Assembly: GCA_003454335.1 (NCBI GenBank)
Contig: DMKK01000218.1
Coordinates: forward strand, 1-5,444
DNA: 5,444 nt
Reading direction: 5' to 3'
Source of the DNA: Gammaproteobacteria bacterium
GTDB lineage: Bacteria; Pseudomonadota; Gammaproteobacteria; UBA9214
Each line of letters starts with the position of its first letter. The stretch's first letter is position 1. Under the pieces are notes generated by a model. That model made no database searches. It was not told the DNA's origin and was given only the letters and a program-made list of their open reading frames with translations. Position numbers and translations under genes: made by a program. Positions 1 to 5,297 of this stretch are shown here, in pieces.

Positions 1-1
1 G

Positions 2-124
2 GTATTAATGGCCTCGGCCATGAAGAAGGGTATCGAGGCCGGCCGCGAGGCCTTCCGGGCCGGACGCATACCACGCAAGCGCTTTGCCAGCGCGTCATCG
101 CCGCTAGACGGGACATTTTTCTAA
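2..124 (+). CDS. thiG: Thiazole synthase ThiG, C-terminal fragment (5' end outside window)
   Basis: This is the end of an open frame that enters from the left edge and stops at TAA 122-124, leaving 40 residues. They begin VLMASAMKKGIEAGREAF and end in RFASASSPLDGTFF. The MA-x-AM-K-x-x-(I/V)-EAGR helix, the AGRIPR turn and the terminal (Y/F)ASASSP-x-(D/T)G segment are typical of ThiG C-termini. ThiG is a cytoplasmic TIM-barrel enzyme that joins 1-deoxyxylulose 5-phosphate, dehydroglycine and ThiS-thiocarboxylate sulfur to form the thiazole of thiamine. The catalytic lysine and most of the barrel lie outside the window. In Pseudomonas, thiG is followed directly by trmB; here a convergent mscS gene lies between them. 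No T-rich terminator follows, but the REP hairpin at 158-223 is 34 nt past the stop codon. Confidence 0.88.
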   Translation, partial: VLMASAMKKGIEAGREAFRAGRIPRKRFASASSPLDGTFF

Positions 125-157
125 AGACCGAATAGCAAGCAGCACCAATCAGGCCAC

Positions 158-223
158 CTGTAGGAGCGGCGTCCTCGCCGCGATTACCCACGCATCATCG
201 CGGCGAGGACGCCGCTCCTACAG
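158..223. repeat. Facing REP pair forming a perfect 27-bp inverted repeat
   Basis: Positions 158-184 and 197-223 are exact reverse complements separated by a 12-nt loop (185-196). Each arm is itself a REP-like unit with the head TGTAGGAGCGG and an internal 6-bp hairpin: GCGGCG 166-171 pairs with CGCCGC 176-181, and GCGGCG 200-205 pairs with CGCCGC 210-215. The two heads point outward, so the long palindrome can fold as one 27-bp stem or as two small hairpins. The GTAG head plus a GC-rich stem matches the REP class mobilised by RAYT (TnpA-REP) transposases in gammaproteobacteria; that link is family knowledge. Its place between the convergent thiG and mscS genes is typical. It may also stop or stabilise both transcripts, although no U-run follows. 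Confidence 0.9.
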
Positions 224-224
224 A

Positions 225-238
225 AATAGACACACCTG
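225..238 (-). repeat. REP-associated 14-nt linker, copy 1
   Basis: Read on the - strand this is CAGGTGTGTCTATT, followed after 2 nt (or 1 nt of spacer, depending on how the head is bounded) by a TGTAGGAGCG REP head. The identical 14 nt occur at 2352-2365 on the + strand in the same position relative to a REP head. The shared string shows that the repeat unit extends beyond the REP hairpin itself. Confidence 0.75.
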
Positions 239-241
239 CAG

Positions 242-1540
242 TTATTCTGGTTCGATCACCTGCCGCAGATGCACATCGCGCTGTGGATACGGGATGGTAA
301 TACCGGCCTTTTTAAAGCCGTGCCAGATTGCCAGATTAATATCCGAACGGACATTCCCCACCCCTTCCTCGGGGTCTGTCATCCAGACACGCAACTCCAG
401 CGCAATACCACTGTCGGCAAACTCCATCAAACGAACAGCCGGTTCCGGTGACCTGAGCACCCGCTCATTGACAGTAGCCGCCTGCTCCAGGATGGCCATG
501 GCCTGCTCCGGATCATCGTCATAACTGATCTGCACCGGAATACGTACACGTACCCGGCGGTCACTGTAACTCCAGTTAATCACATCCGTTGTCACCAGAT
601 TCTCATTTGGAATGAGGGTTTCAACGCCATCGCGATTACGCACAACGATATAGCGTGCCCGCAGCTCCTTCACCCAGCCGTAATTATTACCCACCGAGAT
701 AACATCACCCGGACTGATGGAACGATCACCCAGTAAAATAAACCCGCTGATAAAGTTGCTCACAATCTTCTGCAAGCCAAAACCGATACCAACACCCAAC
801 GCACCACCAAACACCGTCAGCGACGCCAAATTTACACCCGCCTCGGTCAGGGCCAGTATGATGGCAACTGTCAACAGGACAACCTTGGATATCTTGCCAA
901 TACCCACCCGCAAACTGTCATTCACATGCGGAGCACTCCTCAACCACTGCTCGATAACGCCTGACAACCATAAAGCCAGCAGCAGATAGAGCGCGCTCAG
1001 CACCACAAATTTTGTTGCCATCAGCAGTGAAAGCCGGTGGTCTCCGCTACCAATGGCCAGCTGATCCATGGTTGCCTCCACAGCCGGTAACCAGCCAACC
1101 AGATGTAATGCGGCGACACTCCAGATACCGGTACTGATGACCTTTTCCCATGCTTTCAGACCCGGGCCCGGTGCAATACCGACACGCAAGGCATAGACAA
1201 TCAGGCGGACAATAGCCAATGCCACCAGTAACTTGGCGAGTATGTCCAGCAAGGGTGTTTCCAAATCAAACTGATGAAACACCAGCTGCCCGACCAGCAC
1301 GACAAATAATCCACTTAATGGAAACGCCAGGCGCTGACCAATTTTCAGAAGCACGCTGCGCAACCTGGAAAGCCCCCCGGACTCAAGGTATTTATCCAGG
1401 GATTTCTGTGAGTAACGGTGAATAAAGAAAGCGCCCACAACCGCAATCGCTATCAAGAACAGCTGCCGTGCAAACACGGTCACACCACGCACAGTAAATG
1501 TTTCCCAGAGAGTTCCCAGCGAAGTCAGGATTTCTTCCAT
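242..1540 (-). CDS. MscS-family small-conductance mechanosensitive channel
   Basis: This is a 432-aa inner-membrane protein. Hydrophobic segments lie at about residues 22-42, 71-89, 98-120, 133-152, 172-200 and 217-235, and the pore helix lies at about 238-270. The pore helix holds the glycine-rich signature GGALGVGIGFGLQKIVSNF (245-263), followed by the beta-domain pattern SPGDVI (276-281), a G-W-V turn, the DGVETLIPNENL stretch (304-315) and an NWS strand. A C-terminal alpha/beta part ends in IPYPQRDVHL (416-425). This is the canonical MscS core with extra N-terminal helices. The role is release of solutes when membrane tension rises on hypo-osmotic shock. I chose ATG 1540 because AAGG lies 12 nt upstream and MEEIL begins a plausible amphipathic N-terminus. 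An upstream ATG at 1609 would add 23 residues reaching into the divergent promoter region. The gene converges on thiG and diverges from trmB. Confidence 0.93.
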   Translation of the reverse strand: MEEILTSLGTLWETFTVRGVTVFARQLFLIAIAVVGAFFIHRYSQKSLDKYLESGGLSRLRSVLLKIGQRLAFPLSGLFVVLVGQLVFHQFDLETPLLDILAKLLVALAIVRLIVYALRVGIAPGPGLKAWEKVISTGIWSVAALHLVGWLPAVEATMDQLAIGSGDHRLSLLMATKFVVLSALYLLLALWLSGVIEQWLRSAPHVNDSLRVGIGKISKVVLLTVAIILALTEAGVNLASLTVFGGALGVGIGFGLQKIVSNFISGFILLGDRSISPGDVISVGNNYGWVKELRARYIVVRNRDGVETLIPNENLVTTDVINWSYSDRRVRVRIPVQISYDDDPEQAMAILEQAATVNERVLRSPEPAVRLMEFADSGIALELRVWMTDPEEGVGNVRSDINLAIWHGFKKAGITIPYPQRDVHLRQVIEPE

Positions 1541-1634
1541 AGCATAATCTGCCTTGAGTTCAGGTGATTGCAGCAATAATACCCGGAATAGGCGACAATC
1601 GAACAACAATCACCGCTCCCAGGAAATACCGGCA
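1541..1634. promoter_or_regulatory. Divergent mscS/trmB intergenic region with candidate -10 boxes
   Basis: This 94-bp gap must hold the promoters of two divergent genes if neither is read from further away. On the + strand, TTGAGT (1554-1559) and AATAAT (1575-1580, five of six bases of TATAAT) are spaced by only 15 nt, which is shorter than ideal. On the - strand the overlapping TATTAT (complement of 1576-1581) is also a five-of-six -10, but I see no good -35 element for it. The two -10 candidates overlap, so the genes might compete for polymerase. This is inferred from sequence resemblance only. Confidence 0.3.
1620..1625 (+). promoter_or_regulatory. Ribosome binding site deciding the TTG start of trmB
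   Basis: CAGGAA lies 9 nt before TTG 1635-1637. It is the only good Shine-Dalgarno match near the conserved start of the protein, and it supports this TTG over the earlier in-frame TTG at 1554, whose extra 27 residues (Asn/Ser/Arg-rich) do not look like TrmB. Confidence 0.6.
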
Positions 1635-2321
1635 TTGAACAACAACGATCATCCTTCCAGAAAGATCCGCTCCTTTGTTCGTCGTGAGGGCCGTCTTACC
1701 ACGGGACAGCAGCGTGCCCTGCAGGACTTGTGGCCGCGCTTCGGACTGGAAACAACCGCCACACTGGACCTGGATAGTGTTTTTGGACGCAGGGCACCGC
1801 GGACACTCGAGATTGGTTTTGGTAACGGTGATGCACTGCTCACGATGGCCGCAAACCAGCCGGAAACAGACTTCATCGGCATTGAAGTCCATCGCCCGGG
1901 TGTAGGCCGGCTGTTACGTGAACTGGAACAACGCGCACTGACAAATGTCCGGATCCTCCGCGAGGATGCAGTACCGGTTTTGGGAAATTGCCTGCCGGAT
2001 GATTGCCTGGACCGGTTACTGCTGTTCTTTCCTGATCCCTGGCACAAGAAGCGTCACCATAAACGCCGCATCGTACAAGCCGAATTCATTGAACTGCTGG
2101 CAAGAAAGATAAAGCGCGGCGGCATCCTGCATATGGCAACCGACTGGGAGAACTATGCACAGCACATGCTGGAGGTTACCGACCGATCAGCTGCATTCTG
2201 CAACTGTGCCGGTAGCGGCAACTATTCACCGCGGCCCGATTACCGGCCGGTCACAAAATTTGAACAGCGAGGCCAGCGGCTGGGACACGGGGTGTGGGAT
2301 TTGTTATACGAAAGAATTTAA
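1635..2321 (+). CDS. trmB: tRNA (guanine-N7-)-methyltransferase TrmB
   Basis: This is a 228-aa cytoplasmic SAM-dependent enzyme that makes m7G at position 46 in the variable loop of many tRNAs. Motifs, numbered from the TTG start: an N-terminal RKIRSFVRREGRLT stretch; the SAM-binding LEIGFGNGDAL (58-68); the acidic end of strand 2 in IGIEVHR (Glu84); the family signature PDPWHKKRHHKRR (133-145), which carries the catalytic aspartate; ATDW (168-171); and the C-terminal TKFEQRGQRLGHGVWDL (207-223). The length is normal for the family. An upstream in-frame TTG at 1554 would give 255 aa, but TTG 1635 has the better ribosome binding site and matches the usual family start. trmB normally follows thiG in Pseudomonas; here a divergent mscS precedes it, so it probably has its own promoter. 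A REP hairpin begins 6 nt after the stop. Confidence 0.96.
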   Translation: MNNNDHPSRKIRSFVRREGRLTTGQQRALQDLWPRFGLETTATLDLDSVFGRRAPRTLEIGFGNGDALLTMAANQPETDFIGIEVHRPGVGRLLRELEQRALTNVRILREDAVPVLGNCLPDDCLDRLLLFFPDPWHKKRHHKRRIVQAEFIELLARKIKRGGILHMATDWENYAQHMLEVTDRSAAFCNCAGSGNYSPRPDYRPVTKFEQRGQRLGHGVWDLLYERI

Positions 2322-2327
2322 TAAAAC

Positions 2328-2353
2328 AATCGCGGATGCGATCCGCTCCTACA
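2328..2353 (-). repeat. REP unit A, downstream of trmB
   Basis: Read on the - strand this is TGTAGGAGCG followed by a short stem. GCGGAT (2332-2337) pairs with ATCCGC (2341-2346) around a 3-nt loop. It begins just past the trmB stop and may act as a 3' stabiliser or attenuator for the trmB transcript. The head sequence matches the units at 158-223, while the stem sequence differs but keeps its pairing. Confidence 0.85.
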
Positions 2354-2365
2354 GGTGTGTCTATT
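2352..2365 (+). repeat. REP-associated 14-nt linker, copy 2
   Basis: CAGGTGTGTCTATT here is identical to the - strand of 225-238. It joins the head of REP unit A to the head of REP unit B, so the two REPs and this linker form a composite element of the BIME kind. Confidence 0.75.
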
Positions 2366-2367
2366 GG

Positions 2368-2390
2368 CGTAGGAGCGCAGGTATGCGCGA
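2368..2390 (+). repeat. REP unit B
   Basis: CGTAGGAGCG head followed by a 5-bp stem: GCGCA (2375-2379) pairs with TGCGC (2384-2388) around GGTA. The orientation is opposite to the units at 2328-2353 and 2409-2433. The stem is shorter than in the other copies. Confidence 0.8.
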
Positions 2391-2408
2391 ACAGCAATGG
2401 CTGATTCG

Positions 2409-2433
2409 TTCGCGGACAACGTCCGCTCCTACA
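2409..2433 (-). repeat. REP unit C, upstream of the patatin gene
   Basis: Read on the - strand this is TGTAGGAGCG with a stem formed by GCGGAC (2412-2417) and GTCCGC (2421-2426) around a 3-nt loop. Together with unit B it forms an outward-headed pair like the one at 158-223, but with diverged stems. It ends 31 nt before the patatin start codon, so it would lie in the leader of any transcript coming from upstream. Confidence 0.85.
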
Positions 2434-2449
2434 AGGGTGGCGGCATCGT

Positions 2450-2455
2450 TATACT
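2450..2455 (+). promoter_or_regulatory. Candidate -10 box upstream of the patatin gene
   Basis: TATACT matches the -10 consensus at five of six bases, but no recognisable -35 lies 16-18 nt upstream, where REP unit C sits. Transcription from this box would start only a few bases before the ATG, giving an almost leaderless mRNA. This is weak evidence; the G-rich GGGTGGG just before the ATG is likewise a poor ribosome binding site. Confidence 0.2.
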
Positions 2456-2464
2456 GGGTGGGTC

Positions 2465-3433
2465 ATGTTGGATAACCAGTCATCATTTGATCTGCCGTTC
2501 TCGCGGCGGGATTTTCTCAGGCTCAGCCTGGCCGGTGCTCTGGTGGCCTGTAGCGGTTGTATGGGACGGGTTGGTGAACCACGTATCGGGCTGGCGCTGG
2601 GTGGCGGTGGCGCGAAGGGCCTGGCGCACATCCTGATGCTGGAGGCACTGGATGAGATGGGCATTCGCCCGCACGTGATTGCTGGCACCAGCATCGGCGC
2701 CATTATCGGGGCGCTGTATGCCGCCGGTCTGTCCGGGAAGGAGATCCGCGCACAGATCGAGCAGTTTTTCGTCGATCAGGATGAGGCAGAACGCAAGCTG
2801 TTTGCGCTGCCGAAGTCGCTCCGCTGGCTGGATTTTATCGACCCGGCATTTGCAGGTGGCGGCCTGCTCAACAGTAATGACTTCATCGCCTGGCTGGGTG
2901 AAGTACTGCCTGTCACCAACTTTCGCGACCTTAAAACTCCGCTCAAGGTAATCACGGCAGAACTGTTAACCGGCCGGGAGGTCATCCTGAAGTCCGGCGC
3001 CCTGCTGCCGGCCCTGCAGGCGAGCATGGCGATGCCTGGCGTGTTCCCGCCGGTGGGGGTGGATGGCCAGTCGCTGGTCGATGGCGGCGTGGCCAACCCC
3101 CTGCCCTATGACAGGGTGCAGGAAGACTGTGACATTGTCATCGCCATCGATGTCAGTGGCAACCGTAGCCTTCCGGACGGCGAGACGTTGTCATCGATAG
3201 GCGTGCTGACGCAGAGTTTTACTGCCATGAGCAGAAACATCCTGCTCGAGAAGCTCAAGCGAGAGCGGCCGGCAATCTATATCAAACCTGATATCCGCAA
3301 TGTGAAGGTGCTCGAATTCTACAAGGCGCGCGAGGTCTTCGAGCAGGCACGACCGGCACAGCAGCAGCTGATCAAGGACCTGAAGAAGGCCATCCGCCGC
3401 CATGACGGCCGACCGGGCTGTACGACCGGTTGA
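2465..3433 (+). CDS. Patatin-like phospholipase, predicted Tat-exported lipoprotein
   Basis: This is a 322-aa serine lipid acyl hydrolase of the patatin/RssA/NTE type. The N-terminus carries a twin-arginine motif SRRDFL (13-18), a hydrophobic stretch (about 20-28) and a lipobox LVAC (26-29), so Cys29 is the likely lipidated residue after Tat export. The mature domain starts at about residue 40: the oxyanion-hole loop GGGGAKGLAH (46-55), the nucleophile elbow GTSIG (74-78, Ser76), the MAMPGVFPPV segment (188-197) and the DGG motif (206-208, Asp206). Ser76 and Asp206 would form the catalytic dyad. All expected active-site residues are present, so the enzyme should be active; the lipid substrate is not evident. 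The C-terminus is basic and helical. ATG 2465 is required to keep the signal, although its ribosome binding site is weak. The gene follows a REP cluster and converges on the gene at 3472-5193. Whether the mature protein sits on the inner or the outer membrane cannot be settled here. Confidence 0.93.
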   Translation: MLDNQSSFDLPFSRRDFLRLSLAGALVACSGCMGRVGEPRIGLALGGGGAKGLAHILMLEALDEMGIRPHVIAGTSIGAIIGALYAAGLSGKEIRAQIEQFFVDQDEAERKLFALPKSLRWLDFIDPAFAGGGLLNSNDFIAWLGEVLPVTNFRDLKTPLKVITAELLTGREVILKSGALLPALQASMAMPGVFPPVGVDGQSLVDGGVANPLPYDRVQEDCDIVIAIDVSGNRSLPDGETLSSIGVLTQSFTAMSRNILLEKLKRERPAIYIKPDIRNVKVLEFYKAREVFEQARPAQQQLIKDLKKAIRRHDGRPGCTTG

Positions 3434-3471
3434 GTAGTGAATTAAAGCCCCCCCCCGGTGGCTCACTGCTG
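3434..3471. other. Convergent intergenic gap with C9 tract and imperfect hairpin
   Basis: The two stop codons are 38 nt apart. AGTGA (3436-3440) can pair with TCACT (3463-3467), and inside it GCC (3447-3449) can pair with GGC (3460-3462), continuing through one mismatch into CC/GG. This could serve as a weak bidirectional terminator, but no T-run follows on either strand. A run of nine C (3448-3456) lies in the loop side and is prone to slippage or miscalling. Confidence 0.35.
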
Positions 3472-5193
3472 CTAACGAAGCTGCATTGACTGCAGGTCTT
3501 GAGGGAGAACAGAGATATTTGCAGCTTCAGCCTGGTGCAAGGTTAGCTGGCTGAACGGTATCTCCCAGCCAAATTCGTTGCAGGCCTCTACACACCAGCG
3601 TTGCAGAGTGCGTTGCAGGCGGCCATACAAATCTGCCAGTGCGCCATCGAAATCAGCGATCACGACGATGTCCAGCGAAGAGGCATTGGCCTTCTCGAAA
3701 TCAACACGCAGGTTGTGCAGCCGGTCCGCATAGCCTTCTTTGGCGGCGCGCCGCTCGATATGTTCTTTCAGTGTATCCGGTATGGCAACAACGCTTTCCC
3801 GTTGCAGGTTGTAGCTGATGCCAATGGTTTCCTTGAGTCGGAAATTCCGGGACAGGTTGTTCGGCGACAGGGCGAGAAAGTCTGCGGTCCGGTAAGTACA
3901 GTGGGCCCCGCCCCGCTCGATCAGCTCCACCAGTTCCTGGGAGATGCCCGTAACCTTGCCGCGCATACCATCACTCAACTTCACCCAGTCACCGCGCTTG
4001 CAAGGGAACCAGGGATCATCCCGTTTGACCGGCCGTGACTTCATCTCGACCAGGTCGTCGATGCGCACCCGCTGACTGAGTTCAGCCGTCGGGTTTTCCA
4101 ACAGGCTGAAAATATTGATCTGACGTACCCGCCACGGCAACCCGTCAAGATCGAGTCTTTCCCCCTCGCGTACCGAGCCGACATTGAGAAACAGCTGAAC
4201 TTGCTGCCAGTAGCGTGGCAAGGCATGCCGCAGCGTAAGACCGATACCCAGTAGCAACAGAATGCCGAGGCTGAACAGCACCCAGTCCTCCACCAGGTAG
4301 AACACCACCATCGGGCCCATAATGGCCAGGATGACCGTGATAATCCGGTGCACCAGATCCAGCAGGCGTATGCGGAAGCTACGGTGTTCCTGGCGGTACC
4401 CCGGTATCAACTTCACCATCGCCCGGTAACTCATGCGGGACAGCAACAGGATACCCATCACGGCCAGAATGGCCTGGGCCAGATAAAGACCGCGGCGCTG
4501 GAAGAAGGCCTTCAGGTAGCTCTGCGAGGCATCCGCCAGCGAGGCCTCCGAGCGCACCAGTTTTTCAAGTTGCAGCTCGGCGGACTGCAGTTCGCTTTGA
4601 ATAACCGTCAACTGCTTGCGCCAGTCCGCCAGCATGCCCTCCAGGTATCTTTCCAGGGATTCATCTTCATTCTTGTCTATCAGGCCCATGATATTCGCTA
4701 CAGCCAACTCGGCGACCGGCTGCTTTTCCCGGTAGTAGGCGATCTTGTCCTTGAGTTCCGACTTCATCCGGACATGGCTGGTCATGTCCTTCATTTCCTT
4801 GAGCGCAGGCTTGAGCAGGGAAAACAGCTCTTCCTGCAGGCTGAATTTCGTTTCCTGCACAGCCCGCAGGCTGGCTATGTCCGCCCCTGCCCCGATTCCT
4901 CTCAGGTTGCGAGTGGTCGTCTGCAGGTCGATGTCGAGTTTATCCAGCTGCGCCTGTATATCCTTCTTTTCGGACACTGTTTTGGCGGCCGTCAACTGCT
5001 GACCCAGCACATGGATGTCATGTTTCAGCTCCGTCTGCAGTTTGATGAGCGAATGCAGCGTGCTGATGGTGTCCTGCAGCTGCATATCATCTGCCGACGC
5101 GGCCACCTCCGCCTGCGCCGATGCGACAGCCGGCAGCAGCATAGCGAAGATGATTAACAGCATGCGCGAGGAGCGGGTAAGCGTATGTAACAT
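3472..5193 (-). CDS. Exported MscS-like membrane protein with periplasmic coiled coil and divergent pore
   Basis: This is a 573-aa protein. A Sec signal peptide (hydrophobic 11-20, ending AVASA|Q at about residue 26) is followed by a long, charged, Leu-rich helical region (about 35-225) that looks like a coiled coil in the periplasm. Three membrane segments follow (about 236-253, 283-301, 304-322). After the third comes a stretch resembling the MscS beta domain, VREGERLDLDGLPWRVRQIN (341-360). A second, similar stretch follows, KRGDWVKLSDGMRGKV (399-414), leading to NNLSRNFRLKETIGISY (445-461). The C-terminal alpha/beta part contains the EIPFSQLTLH segment (544-553). This order matches large MscS-type channels such as those with MscK/YbdG-like extensions, but the pore-helix region (316-342) has bulky residues (RYWQQVQ) instead of the Gly/Ala pattern. 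Mechanosensing is therefore inferred. Start ATG 5193 keeps the full signal peptide; AGGT lies about 12 nt upstream. It follows the partial gene at 5298-5444 on the same strand after 104 nt. Confidence 0.85.
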   Translation of the reverse strand: MLHTLTRSSRMLLIIFAMLLPAVASAQAEVAASADDMQLQDTISTLHSLIKLQTELKHDIHVLGQQLTAAKTVSEKKDIQAQLDKLDIDLQTTTRNLRGIGAGADIASLRAVQETKFSLQEELFSLLKPALKEMKDMTSHVRMKSELKDKIAYYREKQPVAELAVANIMGLIDKNEDESLERYLEGMLADWRKQLTVIQSELQSAELQLEKLVRSEASLADASQSYLKAFFQRRGLYLAQAILAVMGILLLSRMSYRAMVKLIPGYRQEHRSFRIRLLDLVHRIITVILAIMGPMVVFYLVEDWVLFSLGILLLLGIGLTLRHALPRYWQQVQLFLNVGSVREGERLDLDGLPWRVRQINIFSLLENPTAELSQRVRIDDLVEMKSRPVKRDDPWFPCKRGDWVKLSDGMRGKVTGISQELVELIERGGAHCTYRTADFLALSPNNLSRNFRLKETIGISYNLQRESVVAIPDTLKEHIERRAAKEGYADRLHNLRVDFEKANASSLDIVVIADFDGALADLYGRLQRTLQRWCVEACNEFGWEIPFSQLTLHQAEAANISVLPQDLQSMQLR

Positions 5194-5297
5194 GGATATG
5201 TGCGACCTGAATCGAGAGCCTGACAGCGGGTAAGGCTGTTAACGGCAGGCGCCCGCATTACTTCTGTACTTAGTGGAATATCAAAGATGCTTGCGGC
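5194..5297 (-). promoter_or_regulatory. Intergenic region upstream of the MscS-like gene
   Basis: This 104-nt gap separates two co-oriented genes. On the - strand a TTGATA (five of six bases of the -35 consensus) is followed 16 nt later by AGTAAT (four of six of the -10). This is a weak promoter candidate with a long leader. No clear terminator with a T-run is visible for the upstream gene, so read-through into the MscS-like gene is possible. Confidence 0.2.

Noticed and set aside
1554..1634. N-terminal extension of TrmB from the TTG at 1554
   Set aside because: The 27 extra residues are Asn/Ser/Arg-rich and unlike TrmB. TTG 1635 has a well-placed CAGGAA and gives the normal family length.
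1649..2047. A 132-codon open frame on the - strand
   Set aside because: It overlaps trmB in antisense. Its Ser/Arg-rich composition is typical of a shadow frame in GC-rich DNA.
2019..2073. His in the TrmB PDPWHKK signature as a possible unusual active site
   Set aside because: E. coli TrmB, as I recall it, also has PDPWHK at this place, so the residue is ordinary for the family.
2328..2433. CRISPR-like array of short palindromic repeats
   Set aside because: The units alternate in orientation, have different stems, and lack regular spacers of constant length. They fit REP/BIME elements instead, and no cas gene is present.
3601..4038. A 145-codon open frame on the + strand
   Set aside because: It is antisense to the beta-domain and C-terminal part of the MscS-like gene, with no motif of its own and no evident ribosome binding site.
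4348..5157. A 269-codon open frame on the + strand, antisense to the MscS-like gene
   Set aside because: It lies wholly within a well-supported gene with signal peptide, membrane helices and beta domain. Its product is rich in Gln, His and Leu, as expected from reading the complement of a Leu/Glu/Lys/Gln coiled-coil gene, and it has no recognisable domain.
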